Source of the DNA: CAZKVJ01 sp964556225
GTDB lineage: Bacteria; Actinomycetota; Acidimicrobiia; Acidimicrobiales; Ilumatobacteraceae
NCBI GenBank assembly: GCA_964556225.1
Contig: CAZKVJ010000003.1
Coordinates: 161,560 to 225,559 of the forward strand
Direction of reading: 5' to 3'
Length of the DNA stretch: 64,000 nt
Made by a program: the position numbers and the translations under genes. The notes under the pieces were generated by a model. It did not search any database. It saw only the letters and a list, made by a program, of their open reading frames with translations, and was not told the DNA's origin. This document shows, in pieces, positions 8,698 through 18,009 of this stretch (its first letter is position 1; every line of letters starts with the position of its first letter).

Positions 8698-9572
8698 TCA
8701 GCGACCCCGAGCTGGCCGAACTCGAGGGCTCGGTCACCGCCGCGCTCGCCCGAGGTGAAGCCGGCGACCTGGCGGTGCTCGGCCGGGGCGAGATCTCGGT
8801 GGTGCTCGGATGGCCGAGCGACGCGCCGGCCTGGGCCTGCAAGCGCCTCCCACCGTTCGCCGATGCGGCGGCGGCCGACCGGTACGCCACGACGCTGCAG
8901 CGCTACCTCGCCGAGCTGGCCGGTCGGGGCGTCTCGGTGGTCGACACCGACGTGCGCCGGGTGGCCGCCGCCGACGGGCGCGAGGTGCTCTACTGCGTGC
9001 AGCCGGCGCTGCCGGAGGCAACGCTGGCCGTGCGCGTCGCACGGGACGACCGAGAGCAGGGGACCGCAGTCATCGCCGCCATCGTCGACGCTGCGGTCGC
9101 CGTGGTGGATCCTGCGGTCGGCCTCGACGCCCAGCTGTCGAACTGGGCGATGGCCGACGGGCAGCTGGCCTATCTCGACATCACGACGCCGATGCTGCGC
9201 AGCCCCGACGGCTCGTCGGAGCTCGATACCGACCTGTTCTTGGCGTCGCTGCCGTGGGCGATGCGGGCACCGGTGCGCCGGTTCGTGCTGCCGGGCATCC
9301 TCGAGCGGTACCACGATCCGCGCACCGTGGTGCTCGACCTGGCCGCCAACCTGGTCAAGGAACGCCTCGACCACCTGGTCCCGGCGGTGCTCGACGCGTC
9401 GGCTGGCCGGCTGGAGCCGCCGCTCACGCAGGACGAGGTGCGCCGGGACTACCGCAGCGACGCCCGCATGTGGGCGCTGCTCCAGGCGGTCCGGCGGGCG
9501 GACCGCTGGTGGCAGCGACGGGTTCGCCGGCGGACGTACCCCTTCCTGCTGCCCGAGGGCATCGAGCGCTGA
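8694..9572 (+). CDS. Uncharacterised protein with kinase-like features
   Basis: 292 residues, family not recognised. Parts of the layout recall protein-kinase-like or aminoglycoside-phosphotransferase folds: an N-terminal GRGEISVVLG turn, AWACKRLPPF with a lysine where the ATP-binding Lys would be, and DAQLSNWAMADGQLAYLDI, which resembles a catalytic loop (Asp...Asn) followed by a metal-binding Asp. This is inference from short motifs. The C-terminus is rich in arginine and tryptophan (RRADRWWQRRVRRRTYPF). ATGA overlap with the aminotransferase gene shows coupling; the partner genes suggest a phosphorylation or regulatory step in the same route. Confidence 0.6.
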   Translation: MISDPELAELEGSVTAALARGEAGDLAVLGRGEISVVLGWPSDAPAWACKRLPPFADAAAADRYATTLQRYLAELAGRGVSVVDTDVRRVAAADGREVLYCVQPALPEATLAVRVARDDREQGTAVIAAIVDAAVAVVDPAVGLDAQLSNWAMADGQLAYLDITTPMLRSPDGSSELDTDLFLASLPWAMRAPVRRFVLPGILERYHDPRTVVLDLAANLVKERLDHLVPAVLDASAGRLEPPLTQDEVRRDYRSDARMWALLQAVRRADRWWQRRVRRRTYPFLLPEGIER

Positions 9573-9587
9573 CGTGCGCTCGCGCGC

Positions 9588-11105
9588 CTAGAACGACGCG
9601 TACTGCTCCAGGAGGTCGTCGATCTCGGCTTGGGCCTGGTCGAGCGCCTCCTGGGGCGTGGCGTCCCCGAGGAGCAGCGCGTCCTGGGCCCGTTCGATGG
9701 CCTCGCGGACGTCCGGGTCGTAGGGCCCGATCAGCGGTCCCGGGAAGTCGGGGTCGATGGCGTCGATCTGTCGGGCGGCGATCTCCAGCCAGCGCCCGGA
9801 CAGGCTTGCGTCGAAGAACTCGATGGCGGCCGGGTCGTCGACGATCTCGGTGAGCCACGGCAGGTACGAGCCGACCGTGAGCATCTCGAGCTGGGCCTCC
9901 GGCGAGTTCATGAACATCATGAAGTCGAACGCCGCCGCCTGCACCTCCGGTGACGTCGTGTTGAGGAGGTACCACGCGGCCCCGCCCATCTGTGTCTGGT
10001 TGCCGGGCACCAGCCCCGGGAAGCCGCTCGCCCCGATGTCGAGACCGCTGGGGCTCGGCGCGGTGCCACCGAGCACGTCGGGATCGAGCTCGCCGCCCAG
10101 GAACGCCTCCACCGAGGTGGCCGCCGACGAGCTCTCGATCAGCATCGACGACCGCTGCGTGGCCAGGGCCAGGTACTGGTCGATCTGGCCGTCGGTGCTG
10201 GGGATCGGCTCGAGCAGTCCGTCTTCTTGCATGTCGTCGAACCACGTGAACAGCTCGAGTGCCTCCGGATTGTCCGACAGCGTGGCGGCGGTGGTCTCGC
10301 CGGGGCCGCGCCCGTTGTCGTTGTCGACGATGGAGGAGCCGGCGCCGGTGAGCCAGAACTCGGTCTTCCACGACGACAGCTCGTGGGCCACGGGCCGCTC
10401 CGCCACGCCGGCGGCGGCGATGGCCTCGGCCGCGGCACGGACCTCGGCCAGCGTCTGCGGGGGGTCGTCGGGGTCGAGTCCTGCCGCCTCGAAGTGGTCG
10501 CGGTTGTAGTACAGCAGGATCCCGCCGAGGTTGGCCGACACCGGCCACATCACCCCGTCGATCGTGTAGTAGCTGGTGGCGACGGAGGAGAACTGGCCGA
10601 GGTCGACCCCGGCGGCGTCGAAGCACGACTGGGCCGGGAGCACGTAGCCGCTGTCAGCCATCTCCTGGGTGGCCGTGTCGTCGAACATGATGAGCGCCGG
10701 CAGGTCGCCCGGCGTCTGGAGGGTGGCCTGGAACTTGCGCTTCAGCTCGCCGTACGCGCTGCCCTGGCTCTCGAGTCGCACCCGCACCCGGTCCTGCGAC
10801 GAGTTGTAGCGCTCGACCAGGGCCGTCAGCGCGTCGAGCGGCTCGGCCACCTGCGTGTGCCACACCACGACCTCGACCGGGCCGTCGGCCTCGTCGAGCG
10901 CCTCGAGGGGGCAGGGGGGCAGGTCCACCGGTGGTTCGGTATCGACCGGTGCGGTGCCGGTGCCCGCGGTGTCCGTCGGGGAGGTCGCGCTGGGCTCGCT
11001 CCCCGGCATGGTGCCGGACGTGTCGCCGTCGTCGCCGCCGCCGCAGGCCGCGAGGACGAGCGCCGTCGCGCACAGCACACCGAGCAGGGGGTGGGGTCGG
11101 GTCAT
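9588..11105 (-). CDS. ABC importer substrate-binding lipoprotein
   Basis: 505 residues. The N-terminus is a lipoprotein signal: a short basic start, a hydrophobic run and lipobox LAAC with Cys21, followed by a Gly/Asp/Ser/Thr-rich linker. The mature part is of the family 1 (sugar) solute-binding type: VVVWHTQVAEPLDALTALVERYN near the start, LPALIMFDDTATQEMADSGYVLP, and the C-terminal MFMNSPEAQLEMLTVGSYLPW. It captures the ligand outside the membrane for the permeases encoded upstream. It is last in the operon, after a 55-base gap with a hairpin. The ligand is unknown; an oligosaccharide or polyol is usual for the family. Confidence 0.88.
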   Translation of the reverse strand: MTRPHPLLGVLCATALVLAACGGGDDGDTSGTMPGSEPSATSPTDTAGTGTAPVDTEPPVDLPPCPLEALDEADGPVEVVVWHTQVAEPLDALTALVERYNSSQDRVRVRLESQGSAYGELKRKFQATLQTPGDLPALIMFDDTATQEMADSGYVLPAQSCFDAAGVDLGQFSSVATSYYTIDGVMWPVSANLGGILLYYNRDHFEAAGLDPDDPPQTLAEVRAAAEAIAAAGVAERPVAHELSSWKTEFWLTGAGSSIVDNDNGRGPGETTAATLSDNPEALELFTWFDDMQEDGLLEPIPSTDGQIDQYLALATQRSSMLIESSSAATSVEAFLGGELDPDVLGGTAPSPSGLDIGASGFPGLVPGNQTQMGGAAWYLLNTTSPEVQAAAFDFMMFMNSPEAQLEMLTVGSYLPWLTEIVDDPAAIEFFDASLSGRWLEIAARQIDAIDPDFPGPLIGPYDPDVREAIERAQDALLLGDATPQEALDQAQAEIDDLLEQYASF

Positions 11106-11134
11106 GGATCCTCCCGGGGTTCCCCTCCAGCCTG

Positions 11135-11160
11135 CCAGAACGCCACCCCCTCGGTTCTGG
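11135..11160 (-). terminator. Hairpin between permease and binding-protein genes
   Basis: CCAGAAC (11135-11141) and GTTCTGG (11154-11160) form a 7-bp stem with a 12-base loop directly after the stop of the second permease gene. It could protect or attenuate the transcript between permease and binding protein. Both arms match the ends of the family A palindromes found elsewhere in the window. No U-run follows. Confidence 0.4.
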
Positions 11161-11997
11161 TCAGCCCTTGACGGCGCCGGCGGTGAGGCCGCGCACGAGC
11201 TGGCGCTGCAGCAGGATCAGCAGCACGAGCACGGGGACGGCGGCGATGAGGGCCGCCGCGAAGCCGACGTTGTTCTGGTCGACGGTGCGCGCCGACAGCG
11301 AGCGGAGGCCGATCTGGATCGTCTCCCAGTCCTGCTCGGTGATGACGGCGCGCGGCCACGTGTACTGGTTCCACGCGCCCAGGAACGCGATGACCGCGAA
11401 CGAGGCGATCACGGGCCGGGTGACCGGCATGGCGACGCGGCGCAGGAACCCGAGGTGGCCGAAGCCGTCGAGCTGGGCGGCGTCTCGGAGGTCGCGGGGG
11501 ATGCCGAGGAACCCCTGGCGGAGTAGGAACGTGCCGAACGCCGTGGCCAGGAACGGCGCCGTCAGGCCGGCTACGGAGTTGAGCCACCCCCACTCGCGGA
11601 TCGTCTGGGCGTTGGGGATGAGCGTGACCTCGATCGGCAGCATCAGCGTGGCCATGAACACAGCGAACATCGTGCGCCGCAGCGGGAAGTCGAGAAACGT
11701 GAAGGCGTACGCCGCCAAGAGCGATGTCAGCAGCTCGGCGGCCACGATCACCAGCGTGACCACCGCGGAGATCACGAGCTTGCGGCCCAGGTCACCCTCG
11801 TCGAACGCCTGGCGGAACACCCCCCACTGGGCGTCGACCGGGTAGAGCGGCTGGCCCTCTCGCACGTAGCTGGCCGGGGTGGACACGGCGCGAACGAACG
11901 TCATGTAGACGGGGAACAGCACCACCACCGACAGGGTGCTCAGCACCAGGTACCACGCCACCCGCTTCCATCGGGCCTGGGTCGCCTCAGCCGCCAT
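11161..11997 (-). CDS. ABC sugar permease, MalG type
   Basis: 278 residues with about six membrane helices. The binding-protein-dependent permease motif EAAxDGxG appears as LRDAAQLDGFGHLGFLRRVAMP, which contacts the ATPase. The N-terminal helix, LVLSTLSVVVLFPVYMTF, and the late SARTVDQNNVGFAAALIAAVPVLVLLILLQRQLV are typical of MalG-like subunits. Its start overlaps the end of the MalF-type gene by 11 bases, so they are translated together to make a heterodimeric channel. Confidence 0.9.
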   Translation of the reverse strand: MAAEATQARWKRVAWYLVLSTLSVVVLFPVYMTFVRAVSTPASYVREGQPLYPVDAQWGVFRQAFDEGDLGRKLVISAVVTLVIVAAELLTSLLAAYAFTFLDFPLRRTMFAVFMATLMLPIEVTLIPNAQTIREWGWLNSVAGLTAPFLATAFGTFLLRQGFLGIPRDLRDAAQLDGFGHLGFLRRVAMPVTRPVIASFAVIAFLGAWNQYTWPRAVITEQDWETIQIGLRSLSARTVDQNNVGFAAALIAAVPVLVLLILLQRQLVRGLTAGAVKG

Positions 11998-12847
11998 AGT
12001 GCACCCGCCGCTCCAGCAGCACGAACTGCACCAGCGTCACCACGAGGGTGATCGCGAACAGCCCGATCGCCATCACCGACCCGACGCCGAGCTGGGCCGG
12101 CTGCTGGGCCTTGAAGATCTTGAAGACCAGCGTCTCGGTCGCCCCGGCCGGGCCGCCGGACGTGAGGATCTCGACCTGGCCGAAGGCTTGGAAGCCGAAG
12201 ATCACGAGCACCACCACGAGGAACAGCAGCGTGGGGGAGATCAGCGGCAGCGTGACCCGGAAGAAGCGCCGCACCGGGCCGAACCCGTCGAGGACGCTCA
12301 CCTCGTAGAGCTCCTCGGGAACGGCCTGCAGGCCGGCCAGCACGATGATGAACGTGAGCCCCAGGTTCTGCCACACCGACGACAGCGCCACCCCGCGCAG
12401 GGCCGTGTCCGGGTCGGCGAGCGAGAAGAGGCCGACGTCGCGGAAGTAGCCGATCTGGGGGTTGATGAGCACGAGGAAGATCACGGACGCGACGGCGACC
12501 GAGGACGCGACGGTGGAGGCGAAGATCGTCTGGAACACCTTGATGTGCCGGAGCCGCTGGTTGGCGGCGACGGCGAGCAGCGTGCCCAGCACGAGGCCGA
12601 TCGGGACGGTGTAGAGCACGAACAGCACCGTGTGCTGGAGCCCGGACGTGAACTCGTCGCCGGTGAGCACCTCGCGGTACTGCGGCCACCCGACCCAGCG
12701 CTCCTTGGTGCCGAAGCGGTTCTGCTCGTGCAGGCCCAGGTAGATCAGCCGGTACAAGGGGTAGAAGAAGAACGCCACGAAGATGGCCGCGGACGGCAGG
12801 AGCAGGGCCCCCGCCAGCACCGTGTCCTTGACCCTCCGGCGTGTCAC
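11987..12847 (-). CDS. ABC sugar permease, MalF type
   Basis: 286 residues with six likely membrane helices. FYPLYRLIYLGLHEQNRFG near the N-terminus is typical of MalF/UgpA-like permeases, and the coupling motif is VPEELYEVSVLDGFGPVRRFFRVTLPLI. The ATG overlaps the ATPase stop by 4 bases (12844-12847). Together with the MalG-type partner it forms the membrane channel of the importer. Confidence 0.9.
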   Translation of the reverse strand: MTRRRVKDTVLAGALLLPSAAIFVAFFFYPLYRLIYLGLHEQNRFGTKERWVGWPQYREVLTGDEFTSGLQHTVLFVLYTVPIGLVLGTLLAVAANQRLRHIKVFQTIFASTVASSVAVASVIFLVLINPQIGYFRDVGLFSLADPDTALRGVALSSVWQNLGLTFIIVLAGLQAVPEELYEVSVLDGFGPVRRFFRVTLPLISPTLLFLVVVLVIFGFQAFGQVEILTSGGPAGATETLVFKIFKAQQPAQLGVGSVMAIGLFAITLVVTLVQFVLLERRVHYGG

Positions 12848-13944
12848 AGGTGGGCCCCGGAGTCCGGATCGAACAGGTGGACGTGCTCCGGGTCAGCGTC
12901 GAGCCGGACCGGCCGGCCCTCCGGCTCGTCGTCCCCGCTGGACGGCTCGCGCACGGTGACCGCCTGCCCGGCCACGTCGCACACCAGATGGCGCTCGTGG
13001 CCGAGCCACTCCACGGCGCGGATCACACCGGCCGGCCCCGCCGTGCCGAGGCGCAGGTGCTCGGGGCGCACGCCCACGACCACCTCGCGTCCCGGCGCCA
13101 GCGTGGCGGCCGACAGGCCGGCTCGCAGCAGCCCGTCACCGATGCGCACCCACGGCTCGCCCTCTCGGTCCTCGATCACGCCGGGCATCGTGCTCATCGG
13201 GGGGCTGCCGATGAACCGAGCCACGAACAGGTTCGCCGGGTGCTCGTACACCTCTCGCGGCGTGCCGACCTGCTGGAGCCGCCCACCGACCATGATCGCC
13301 ATCCGGTCGGCCATGGTCATGGCCTCGATCTGGTCGTGGGTGACGTACACGAACGTGGTGGCGAGCCGGCGGTGGAGGGCGACGAGCTCGAGTCGGGTCT
13401 GGGCCCGCAGCTTGGCGTCGAGGTTGGAGAGCGGTTCGTCCATCAGGAACACCGACGGCCGGCTGACGATCGCCCGCGCGAGCGCGACCCGCTGGCGCTG
13501 GCCACCCGACAGCGCGGCGGGCTTGCGAGACAGCAGGTCCTCGAGACCGAGGACGCGGGCGGCGTCGTCGACGCGCTCGCGACGCTCCGCCTTCGAGAGC
13601 CGGCGTGGCTCGGCCTCACCGTCGACGTGGAACCGGCGGGCGACGAGCGGCGAGTCGATGTTGGCAGCCACCGTCATGTGCGGGTACAGGGCGTAGCTCT
13701 GGAACACCATCGCCACGTCGCGGTCCTTGGCCTCGACACGCGTCACGTCGCGCTCGCCGATGCGCAGCGCTCCGCCGTCGACCGCCTCGAGGCCGGCGAT
13801 GAGCCGCAGAGCCGTGGTCTTGCCGCAACCGGACGGGCCGAGCAGCACCATGAACTCGCCGTCGTGGATGTGGAGGTCGAGACCCTCGACGGCGACGGTA
13901 TCGCCGAAGCGCTTCGTCACCCCCTCGAAGACGACCTCGCTCAT
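12844..13944 (-). CDS. ABC sugar importer ATPase, MsmK/UgpC type
   Basis: 366 residues. Walker A is GPSGCGKTT, the Q-loop is in FQSYALYPHMTV, the signature is LSGGQRQRVALARAI, Walker B is SVFLMDEPLSNLDAKLR and the H-loop is VYVTHDQIEAM. A C-terminal ~120-residue TOBE/OB regulatory domain (VVGVRPEHLRLG) follows, as in MalK/MsmK/UgpC. It heads the operon ATPase-MalF-MalG-binding protein. Having the ATPase encoded with the permeases argues for a dedicated rather than a shared ATPase. No strong Shine-Dalgarno precedes the ATG. Confidence 0.93.
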   Translation of the reverse strand: MSEVVFEGVTKRFGDTVAVEGLDLHIHDGEFMVLLGPSGCGKTTALRLIAGLEAVDGGALRIGERDVTRVEAKDRDVAMVFQSYALYPHMTVAANIDSPLVARRFHVDGEAEPRRLSKAERRERVDDAARVLGLEDLLSRKPAALSGGQRQRVALARAIVSRPSVFLMDEPLSNLDAKLRAQTRLELVALHRRLATTFVYVTHDQIEAMTMADRMAIMVGGRLQQVGTPREVYEHPANLFVARFIGSPPMSTMPGVIEDREGEPWVRIGDGLLRAGLSAATLAPGREVVVGVRPEHLRLGTAGPAGVIRAVEWLGHERHLVCDVAGQAVTVREPSSGDDEPEGRPVRLDADPEHVHLFDPDSGAHL

Positions 13945-14163
13945 GCCCGCGATTCTGCTCTGCGGACGGTGCCTCGCCGCGTACAGCGCCGGTGGAGCAG
14001 CATTCTGGGCACAGCCCCACTCACATCGCGCCTGCTCACCGGACCCTCGATCTTCATCCGTGTGCCCAGAAGGTGGAACGGCGCCGTCGGGTCAGGGGTC
14101 CGGTTCGCGGGTACCGTCGATCCGCACAAGGCCGCTCGTGTCGCGCTGCCCGCCCGCCGCCCC
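13945..14163. promoter_or_regulatory. Divergent promoter region between ABC operon and hrpA
   Basis: 219 bases without a gene. It holds an 11-base perfect inverted repeat, TTCTGGGCACA at 14003-14013 and TGTGCCCAGAA at 14061-14071, 47 bases apart. This could be a pair of operator half-sites (looping) for the sugar importer or the arms of a long hairpin in the hrpA leader. No clear -10/-35 pair was seen. Confidence 0.35.
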
Positions 14164-17100
14164 ATGCCGTCCCGTGTCAACGTCTCACCGGCCACGAGCC
14201 GACGATCCGCCGCTGCCGAGGCTCGCCGCGCCGCGCTCGACGCCCTCCGGCGCGCCGGCCACCCGACCTACCCCGACTCGCTGCCGATCACCGCCCGCCA
14301 CGACGAGCTGCTGACCGCGATCCGTGACCACCAGGTGGTCATCGTCGCCGGCGAGACCGGGTCCGGCAAGAGCACCCAGCTGCCGAAGCTGTGCCTCGAG
14401 CTCGGGCGAGGCGTCGACGGCCTGATCGGCCACACCCAGCCCCGCCGGGTCGCCGCCCGCAGCATCGCCGAGCGGGTGGCCGAGGAGCTGGGCACGGACC
14501 TGGGCACGGCGGTCGGCTACACCGTGCGCTTCACCGAGCGGGTCGGCGACGGGACCCTCGTGCGGGTGATGACCGACGGCATCCTGCTGGCCGAGCTGCA
14601 GCGCGACCGGATGCTGCGCCGCTACGACACGATCATCGTGGACGAGGCACACGAGCGCAGCCTCAACATCGACTTCATCCTCGGGTACCTCCGCCGGCTG
14701 GCGCCGCAGCGCCCCGACCTGAAGGTGATCGTCACCTCGGCGACGATCGACACGGAGCGCTTCGCCCGTCACTTCGCCCTCGACGGTGTCGATGCGCCCG
14801 TGGTCGAGATCACCGGTCGCACCTACCCGGTGGAGGTGCGCTACCGGCCGTTCGGCGCGGACAACGAGACCGATCCCGACGACGACCGGGACCAGGTGCA
14901 GGCGGTGTGCGACGCGATCGACGAGCTGGGCCGGGAGGGGCGTGGCGACGTGCTGGTGTTCCTGAGCGGCGAGCGCGAGATCCACGACACCGCCGACGCG
15001 CTGCGGCGGCTGGAGCTGGCCGACACGGAGGTCCTGCCCCTGTACGCCCGGCTGTCGTCAGCCGAGCAGCACCGCATCTTCGAGCCCCACCGCGGCCGGC
15101 GGATCGTGCTCTCCACCAACGTGGCCGAGACGTCGCTGACGGTGCCCGGGGTGCGGTACGTGGTGGACGCCGGCACCGCACGGATCTCGCGCTACAGCCG
15201 GCGTCTCAAGGTGCAGCGGCTGCCGATCGAGCCGATCTCGCGGGCGTCGGCCGACCAGCGGGCGGGGCGCTGCGGCAGGGTGGCGCCGGGGATCTGCATC
15301 CGCCTGTACCCGGCCGATGACCTCGCCGCCCGCCCGGAGTTCACCGAGCCCGAGATCCTGCGCACGAACCTGGCGTCGGTCATCCTTCAGATGACGGCGC
15401 TCGGCCTCGGCGATGTCGCCGCGTTCCCCTTCGTCGAGGCGCCGGACACCGCCTCGGTGCGCGACGGCTACCGCTTGCTCGAGGAGCTGGCCGCGATCGG
15501 CCCACCCGACGAGCACGGCCGGCGCCGCCTGACCGAGATCGGCCGGCGCCTGGCCCGGCTGCCGGTCGACCCTCGTCTCGGACGGATGGTGCTCGAGGCC
15601 GACCGCCACGGATGCGTGCGCGAGGTCCTGGTGATCGCGGCCGCGCTGTCCATCCGGGACCCGCGGGAGTGGCCGCAGGAGCATCGGGAGCAGGCGGCGG
15701 CACTGCACCGCCGCTTCGACGTCGCCGGCTCCGACCTGCTGTCGCTGGTGAAGCTCTGGGACCACCTGCGAGCGCAGCAGCGCCGGCTGTCGTCGAATCA
15801 GTTCCGCAAGCTGTGCCGCGTCGAGCACCTGTCGTACCTGCGGGTGCGGGAGTGGCAGGACCTCTACAGCCAGCTGCGCCAGGTCGCGGGTGAACTGGGG
15901 GTGCGACCGAGCACCGACGAGAGCCATCCCGACCACGTGCATCGGGCGGTGCTGGCTGGGCTCCTGTCCCACCTCGGCCAGCGCGACCGTGAGACGCGCG
16001 ACTACCGAGGGGCGCGGGGGTCGCGATTCTCGATCGCCCGTGGCTCGGTCGTGGCGAAGGCGCTGCCGACGTGGGTCATGGCCGGTGAGCTGGTCGAGAC
16101 CGAGCGGATCTGGGCCCGGCGGGTGGCCGCGATCCAGCCCGAGTGGGCCGAGCGGGCGGGCGCCCATCTGGTGCGGCGCTCGTACGGCGCGCCCCGCTGG
16201 GACCCCCGCCGCGGCGGCGCGGTGACCACCGAGACGGTCACGCTGTACGGCTTGGCGGTGGTGAGCGGGCGCACGGTCGGCTACGACCGGGTCGACGCCG
16301 CGGCGGCGCGGGCGATGTTCCTGCGCCACGCCCTGGTCGAGGGCGACTGGGACGGGCATCACCGGTTCCTCGCCCGCAACCGCGAGGTGATCGAGCGAGT
16401 GCGGGCGATGGGCGACCGGGTGCGACGGGCCGACGTGCTCGACGACGACGTCATCGTCGAGCTGTACGACGAGGTCGTCCCGGACGGCATCGTGTCCGGG
16501 CGGCACTTCGATCGCTGGTGGAAGAAGGAGTCCGCCGCGCAGCCGGCGCTGCTCGATCTCAGCGAGGAGCGCCTCGCGGCCGGGATCTCGGCGGGGTTCC
16601 GGTGGTCCGACTTCCCCGACACCTGGGAGCAGGACGGCCTCGTGCTGGCGCTCACGTACCGGTACGACCCCGGCGGGCCACTGGACGGCGTGTCGGCGCA
16701 CGTGCCGCTCACCGCCCTCGCCCAGCTCGGCGACGCCGGCTTCGACTGGCACGTACCGGGCTACCGGCGTGACCTGGTGGAGGAGATGGTGCGGACGCTG
16801 CCCAAGGACGTGCGCCGCCAGCTCATCCCGCTGGCCGACACGATCGAGGCCGCGTGGACGCGACTCGGGCCGCCGTCGGGCCGGCTGGTCGACGCGCTGG
16901 CGTCGGCGCTCGGCGAGGTGTCGGGCGTCGCGGTGGACCCGGTTGCGTTCGACCCGACCCGGCTGCCCGCCCATCTGCGGATGAGCTTCGTGGTGCACGA
17001 CGAGGCCGGCACGGTCGTCGACGCCGGGTGGGATCTTGCCGCCATCCGGACCCGGCAGGCCGCCGCGGCGCGAGACGCGGTGTCGCGGGTGACGCCCATC

Positions 17101-18009
17101 GAGGAGCGCACCGGCATCGTCGAGTGGGACCTCGGCACCATCCCGCAGGAGGTCGCGGCGGCCGCCGGCGGGCACACGGTGCGGGGCTACCCGGCGCTGC
17201 TCGACGACGGCGACAGCGTGTCGCTGCGCGTGCTCACGAACCCGGCGCTGCAGCAGCGGGTGATGCGCGGCGGCGTGCGGCGGCTGCTGGCGCTGACGGC
17301 CACCCCGTCCGCACGGTCGGTCGCCCGCGGCCTCCCCGGCGGCGCCCGGCTGGCAGTGGCGGCGGCTGGCACGACCGTCGAAGACCTCTCCGGCGACTGC
17401 CTGCTCGCTGCGGTCGATCGCGTGATGGATGACCACGGTGCGTTGCCGTGGGACGAGCCCGCGTTCGCGGCGCTGTGGCGGGAGGCGAGGGACCGGGTGC
17501 CCCAGATCGCCCGTGACGCGCTCGCCACCGCCGCCGACGTCCTCGATGCGGCCCATCGGGTGCGTGCCCACCTCGACCGCCTCGTCGCACCCTCGCTGCG
17601 ACCGTCGGCCGAGGACGCTCGAGCCCACCTCGACCGCCTCGTGCGCCCGGGCTTCGTGCGCGTCGCCGGCACCCGCCGTCTGCCCGACGTGCACCGGTAC
17701 GTGCGCGGCATCGAGCACCGCCTCGAACGCCTGGCGGGTGAGGTCCCCCGCGACCAGCGGCGGATGGCCGAGGTCGTCCCGCTCGAGCGCCGCTACGCAG
17801 AGCTGCTCGGCCGGTTCGGTCGGAGCCCGGCGCCGGCCGAGGTGGTCGAGCTGGGCTGGGAGCTGGAGGAGCTGCGGGTCAGCCTGTTCGCCCAACCCCT
17901 CGGGGCCAAGGGTTCCGTGAGCGCCAAGCGCATCTCCCGCGCCCTCACCGCCCTGACCTCCTCCACCACCGCCGCCCCCACCACCCATGGTTCTGGTCCC
18001 AGGAAGTAG
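14164..18009 (+). CDS. hrpA: ATP-dependent RNA helicase HrpA (DEAH/RHA type)
   Basis: 1281 residues, close to the usual ~1300 for HrpA. Walker A GETGSGKST at residues 63-71, motif Ia TQPRRVAARS, DEAH at 160-163, SATID, STNVAETSLTVPGV, and motif VI QRAGRCGR define the helicase core; the HA2 and OB-fold regions and the long HrpA-specific C-terminal region follow. HrpA acts on RNA, including rescue of stalled ribosomes in E. coli. ATG at 14164 is used since homology starts soon after and the upstream part of the frame is antisense to the ABC ATPase. The last codons (GSGPRK) and the TAG stop lie inside a family A palindrome. Confidence 0.92.
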   Translation: MPSRVNVSPATSRRSAAAEARRAALDALRRAGHPTYPDSLPITARHDELLTAIRDHQVVIVAGETGSGKSTQLPKLCLELGRGVDGLIGHTQPRRVAARSIAERVAEELGTDLGTAVGYTVRFTERVGDGTLVRVMTDGILLAELQRDRMLRRYDTIIVDEAHERSLNIDFILGYLRRLAPQRPDLKVIVTSATIDTERFARHFALDGVDAPVVEITGRTYPVEVRYRPFGADNETDPDDDRDQVQAVCDAIDELGREGRGDVLVFLSGEREIHDTADALRRLELADTEVLPLYARLSSAEQHRIFEPHRGRRIVLSTNVAETSLTVPGVRYVVDAGTARISRYSRRLKVQRLPIEPISRASADQRAGRCGRVAPGICIRLYPADDLAARPEFTEPEILRTNLASVILQMTALGLGDVAAFPFVEAPDTASVRDGYRLLEELAAIGPPDEHGRRRLTEIGRRLARLPVDPRLGRMVLEADRHGCVREVLVIAAALSIRDPREWPQEHREQAAALHRRFDVAGSDLLSLVKLWDHLRAQQRRLSSNQFRKLCRVEHLSYLRVREWQDLYSQLRQVAGELGVRPSTDESHPDHVHRAVLAGLLSHLGQRDRETRDYRGARGSRFSIARGSVVAKALPTWVMAGELVETERIWARRVAAIQPEWAERAGAHLVRRSYGAPRWDPRRGGAVTTETVTLYGLAVVSGRTVGYDRVDAAAARAMFLRHALVEGDWDGHHRFLARNREVIERVRAMGDRVRRADVLDDDVIVELYDEVVPDGIVSGRHFDRWWKKESAAQPALLDLSEERLAAGISAGFRWSDFPDTWEQDGLVLALTYRYDPGGPLDGVSAHVPLTALAQLGDAGFDWHVPGYRRDLVEEMVRTLPKDVRRQLIPLADTIEAAWTRLGPPSGRLVDALASALGEVSGVAVDPVAFDPTRLPAHLRMSFVVHDEAGTVVDAGWDLAAIRTRQAAAARDAVSRVTPIEERTGIVEWDLGTIPQEVAAAAGGHTVRGYPALLDDGDSVSLRVLTNPALQQRVMRGGVRRLLALTATPSARSVARGLPGGARLAVAAAGTTVEDLSGDCLLAAVDRVMDDHGALPWDEPAFAALWREARDRVPQIARDALATAADVLDAAHRVRAHLDRLVAPSLRPSAEDARAHLDRLVRPGFVRVAGTRRLPDVHRYVRGIEHRLERLAGEVPRDQRRMAEVVPLERRYAELLGRFGRSPAPAEVVELGWELEELRVSLFAQPLGAKGSVSAKRISRALTALTSSTTAAPTTHGSGPRK

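Noticed and set aside
12841..14163. N-terminal extension of hrpA by over 400 codons
   Set aside because: The stretch is antisense to the ABC ATPase and shows no helicase-related sequence; ATG 14164 gives the normal length.
15058..17988. Very long open frame on the minus strand inside hrpA
   Set aside because: It mirrors the codons of hrpA in a GC-rich gene; the composition is His/Arg/Gly/Pro-rich with no known motif, while hrpA has all helicase motifs.
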